From positions 1 to 52,932 of the forward strand of contig JAURHT010000003.1 in NCBI GenBank assembly GCA_030833145.1: a DNA stretch of 52,932 nt. Reading direction: 5' to 3'. Shown here in pieces: positions 50,421 through 52,932 of this stretch (positions are counted from its first letter, which is position 1; every line of letters begins with the position of its first letter). The notes beneath the pieces were generated by a model. It searched no databases and was not told the DNA's origin. It worked only from the letters and a program-made list of their open reading frames with translations. Source of the DNA: Aquirufa sp. Its GTDB lineage: Bacteria > Bacteroidota > Bacteroidia > Cytophagales > Spirosomataceae. The position numbers were made by a program, and so were the translations under genes.

Positions 50421-52052
50421 ATGAAAAATATAAAAATAACCGCACTTTCCTTTCTGCTTTTAGCTGGATCGGTTATGTCGTGCAAGGATCAATTAGATGT
50501 GCAAAATCCGAATCAGCCTACGCCAGCAACGGCATCGTCTGAGGCGGGTATTATTGCATTAGCGCAAGGATCTATTTATAAAAATGGATTTACTTCTGCA
50601 GGTAATAAATACTATGATGGCGTTGTAGGTGCATTCTACAATGGTGTAGTAGGTATCCATGAATTAATGGGTGATGTGGTAGCAGCAGAAGCAGCTAACA
50701 CGTACATGAATAACTTGTCTGCTCCAGATATGGTTACTTTAGATAATGGAACTCAAGTTCCTAATCCAAATAACCCTGCTGCTCAAAAGACGTTACTACG
50801 TGCTGTGAATACCAATGCACAACAAGGTGGAAACCCAGGTTTCCATGAGTGGGCATTGATGTATCAATTAAACAATGCGTGTAACACGATCTTAGATGCA
50901 GTTGATAAGACTACATTTACAGGGGATGCTACTGCTAAGAAGAATGCAATCAAAGCTTGGGCTTATACTTGGAAAGGTTTAGCTTATTCACGCATTGGTT
51001 CTATGTATTATGCAGGTTTGATCATCAATACTCCTTCGACTACTAATAATAATTATGTGTCGAAAGAGGCGATCATCGCTGAAGCTACAGCTAACTTTGA
51101 TAAAGCAGCGACAGCTGTAAATGCATCTGGTTCTTCTGCTGATTTTCAAGAAATTGTTACCGCTTTAATTCCTGATTTCTTCCAAACAGCTAAAGGAGCA
51201 GTTCCTACTACAGCTCAATGGATTAAGAACATCAACACGATGAAAGCGCGTAATATTCTTGTAAACAATTCGACAGCAACTATGACTGCTGCTCAATGGG
51301 ATGCTATTTTAACGTTAGCTAACGCTGGTGTAGGTGCTTCTGATCCAGTTTTTGCGGGTAATACGAATGCGAACGGAGATATCTTCGGAGCTTCTAACTA
51401 CAACGTTGCTGCTCGTGCAGTAGGATCTAACGCATCTGGTGGAACATACAAAATATCGGAACGTTTAATTCAAGATTTCAATGTAGGCGATAAGCGTTTA
51501 GCTCAAAACTTCAAAGTATACCCTACTTGGATTGGTAATGCTGACCGTGGTAACGCATTTAACACACGTTATGCAATCGTTGACAAAGGAACTGGATTAG
51601 CTGGTGTTTATGTTTATTCTAACCGTACTGCTGGTTCAGCTGAAATCTTCTTGTTAGGTTCTTACGAAGAAAACGAGTTGATGAAAGCAGAAGCTAAGTT
51701 ATGGAAAGGCGATGTAGCTGGTGCTGCGGCAAGCATTAACGCAGTTCGTAACTACCAAGGTGCTGGTATTGCTGACATTACTTCTACAAATGCAGCGGTA
51801 GTAAAAGAAGAATTACGCAAAGAGCGCCGTACGGCTTTAGCTTTCCGTGGTCTATCATTTTACGATGCACGTCGTTGGGGCGTTTTAGATAACGGTCGCA
51901 CTGGCGCGGTAGTTATCTCTAAAGATGGTTCATCCATCTCTACAAACGCAACAATTAAATATGGTTATTTAGATTATTGGGATGTTCCTAACAATGAGTT
52001 AGCGAATAACCCAGCTGGCGCAGGTTCTGCACCTACTAAAAATCCTAAATAA
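50421..52052 (+). CDS. SusD/RagB family nutrient-binding lipoprotein
   Basis: This 543-residue lipoprotein has the signal LLAGSVMSC with the lipid-anchoring cysteine at about 21, followed by KDQLDVQNPNQPTP. The late block ELRKERRTALAFRGLSFYDA, RRWG is the RagB/SusD family signature and the many helices fit its TPR-like fold. SusD acts as the lid on SusC at the cell surface. The substrate is not known, and no glycosidase is adjacent. It is followed by a strong terminator, so the susCD unit ends here. Confidence 0.94.
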   Translation: MKNIKITALSFLLLAGSVMSCKDQLDVQNPNQPTPATASSEAGIIALAQGSIYKNGFTSAGNKYYDGVVGAFYNGVVGIHELMGDVVAAEAANTYMNNLSAPDMVTLDNGTQVPNPNNPAAQKTLLRAVNTNAQQGGNPGFHEWALMYQLNNACNTILDAVDKTTFTGDATAKKNAIKAWAYTWKGLAYSRIGSMYYAGLIINTPSTTNNNYVSKEAIIAEATANFDKAATAVNASGSSADFQEIVTALIPDFFQTAKGAVPTTAQWIKNINTMKARNILVNNSTATMTAAQWDAILTLANAGVGASDPVFAGNTNANGDIFGASNYNVAARAVGSNASGGTYKISERLIQDFNVGDKRLAQNFKVYPTWIGNADRGNAFNTRYAIVDKGTGLAGVYVYSNRTAGSAEIFLLGSYEENELMKAEAKLWKGDVAGAAASINAVRNYQGAGIADITSTNAAVVKEELRKERRTALAFRGLSFYDARRWGVLDNGRTGAVVISKDGSSISTNATIKYGYLDYWDVPNNELANNPAGAGSAPTKNPK

Positions 52053-52072
52053 GAATTTTTAATTAGTATTGA

Positions 52073-52107
52073 AAGAGGCACTATCCTGAGATGGTGCCTC
52101 TTTTTTT
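52073..52107 (+). terminator. Intrinsic terminator after susD
   Basis: The arms 52073-52085 and 52090-52102 pair over 13 bp with one G-T pair around the loop CTGA, the core being GAGGCAC and GTGCCTC. A T tract to 52107 follows. It is the strongest terminator in the window. Confidence 0.92.
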
Positions 52108-52189
52108 GTGTTTTCTTTGGCGATATATCGGAAAATTCCTAATTTGCCAGACGTTTTATATTATTTTTTCATTAATTAAACTCAACAAC

Positions 52190-52932
52190 ATGAAAAAACT
52201 ATTACTCCTTGGGGTATTGGTGTTAGCTGTATTTAGCACATCGATGGCTCAAACAAGGCAAGTAACCGGTAAGGTTACGGCTTCTGAGGATGGTACAGCT
52301 CTTCCGGGAGTTAGTGTCAGCCTAAAAGGTTCATCTCGTGGTACAACCACGGCAGCGGATGGTACTTACAAAATTACAGTAGGTGATGGTGCTGCAATCA
52401 CTTTCAGCTTTGTGGGTTACAAGCCACAAACGGTTTCAGTAGGAAGCCAAAGTTCAATCAACGTAGTATTAGCGACAGATGCTTCTGAGTTAAACGAGGT
52501 GGTTGTAACGGCTTTGGGTCTTACTCGTACAAAGAACTCATTACCTTATGCTGCTCAGCAAGTGAAGGGAGAAGAGTTAACACGTGTTCGTACTGGTAAC
52601 GCTATTCAAGCATTATCTGGTAAAGTTGCGGGTTTACAAATCATCCAAGGTAATGCGATCGGTGGTTCTACTAACGTGGTAGTTCGTGGTAACAAATCAT
52701 TGACTGGTAACAACCAAGCGCTATTCGTAGTAGACGGTGTGCCAATCGATAACACGAACAAAAACTCTGGTAACCAACAAACAGGTCGTGGTGGTTATGA
52801 TTACGGTAATGCTGCATCTGATATTAACCCAGATGATATCGAAAACATGACTGTATTGAAAGGTGCTGCGGCAACTGCTCTATACGGTTCACGTGCTTCG
52901 AATGGTGTGATCATGATCACAACTAAGAAAGC
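52190..52932 (+). CDS. SusC/RagA family TonB-linked outer membrane protein (5' part)
   Basis: This gene runs off the right edge; 247 codons are visible. It starts with a signal peptide (MKKLLLLGVLVLAVFSTSMA), then a CarboxypepD_reg domain (VTGKVTASEDGTALPGVSVS). The SusC plug follows: TRVRTGNAIQALSGKVAGLQ, NVVVRGNKSLTGNNQALFVV, and ENMTVLKGAAATALYGSRAS. Codon bias resembles the preceding susC. It is separated from the first susCD pair by a terminator, so it begins a new unit, and its own susD should lie beyond the edge. Confidence 0.93.
   Translation, partial: MKKLLLLGVLVLAVFSTSMAQTRQVTGKVTASEDGTALPGVSVSLKGSSRGTTTAADGTYKITVGDGAAITFSFVGYKPQTVSVGSQSSINVVLATDASELNEVVVTALGLTRTKNSLPYAAQQVKGEELTRVRTGNAIQALSGKVAGLQIIQGNAIGGSTNVVVRGNKSLTGNNQALFVVDGVPIDNTNKNSGNQQTGRGGYDYGNAASDINPDDIENMTVLKGAAATALYGSRASNGVIMITTKK

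Noticed and set aside
1..52932. tRNA, rRNA, insertion sequences, prophage or CRISPR arrays
   Set aside because: I read the intergenic regions and found no cloverleaf-like stretches, transposase genes, terminal repeats or regular spacers.

Overview
The window is a compact stretch of chromosome from a Bacteroidota bacterium, most likely of the order Cytophagales. A freshwater Aquirufa-like genus would fit, but that is only an impression. The reasons are SusC/SusD-type and other TonB-dependent receptors with CarboxypepD_reg domains, a DUF4249 lipoprotein, PorT of the type IX secretion system, the succinyl-type ornithine carbamoyltransferase (ArgF'), a NagB/PIG-L fusion, head-GIN and PspC proteins, and promoters with the Bacteroidota -7 element TAnnTTTG. 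I see no tRNA, rRNA, insertion sequence, prophage or CRISPR array. No gene-free stretch exceeds 300 bases; the longest is about 236 bp (46966-47201).

Layout. 1-2.8 kb: the tail of an FAD/Fe-S oxidase, then a small XRE regulator with the nagB/PIG-L fusion. 2.9-6.2 kb: a TonB receptor/DUF4249 lipoprotein pair. 6.2-9.9 kb: menG-porT, and a sensor kinase joined to an AEC transporter. 10-14.1 kb: a PadR-PspC-head-GIN envelope stress type cassette under a palindromic operator, then a DUF1684 protein. 14.1-19.5 kb: riboflavin synthase facing an arginine operon (GNAT, argF', argB, argE, argH). 19.6-25.4 kb: a large TonB receptor, polyprenyl synthase, patatin, and pyrH-frr. 25.5-32.5 kb: a CrtW-type carotenoid ketolase, a GH43-discoidin glycosidase, an EamA exporter, dusB, a CPBP protease, cdsA and a small CarboxypepD protein. 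32.4-38.3 kb: pgeF, a gluconate-dehydrogenase-like subunit with a GMC oxidoreductase, and mutS. 38.4-43.7 kb: an alpha/beta hydrolase-CBS-nadK operon, an FAD oxidoreductase, a vanadium-haloperoxidase-like lipoprotein and a truncated haemoglobin. 43.7-47 kb: a GHMP sugar kinase, a sugar-phosphate nucleotidyltransferase and a GntP permease, which look like a sugar salvage unit. 47.2-52.9 kb: a SusC/SusD pair and the start of a second SusC.

The DNA is tightly packed. Several convergent gene pairs abut or overlap with no terminator between them, while three others are separated by clear hairpins. Two divergent pairs appear to share one palindromic -7 element. I found no defence system or other clearly new multigene machine. 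The best leads are the promoter and hairpin architecture, the PadR operator, the specificity residue of ArgF', the altered active site of the NagB fusion, and the sugar kinase/nucleotidyltransferase/permease unit.
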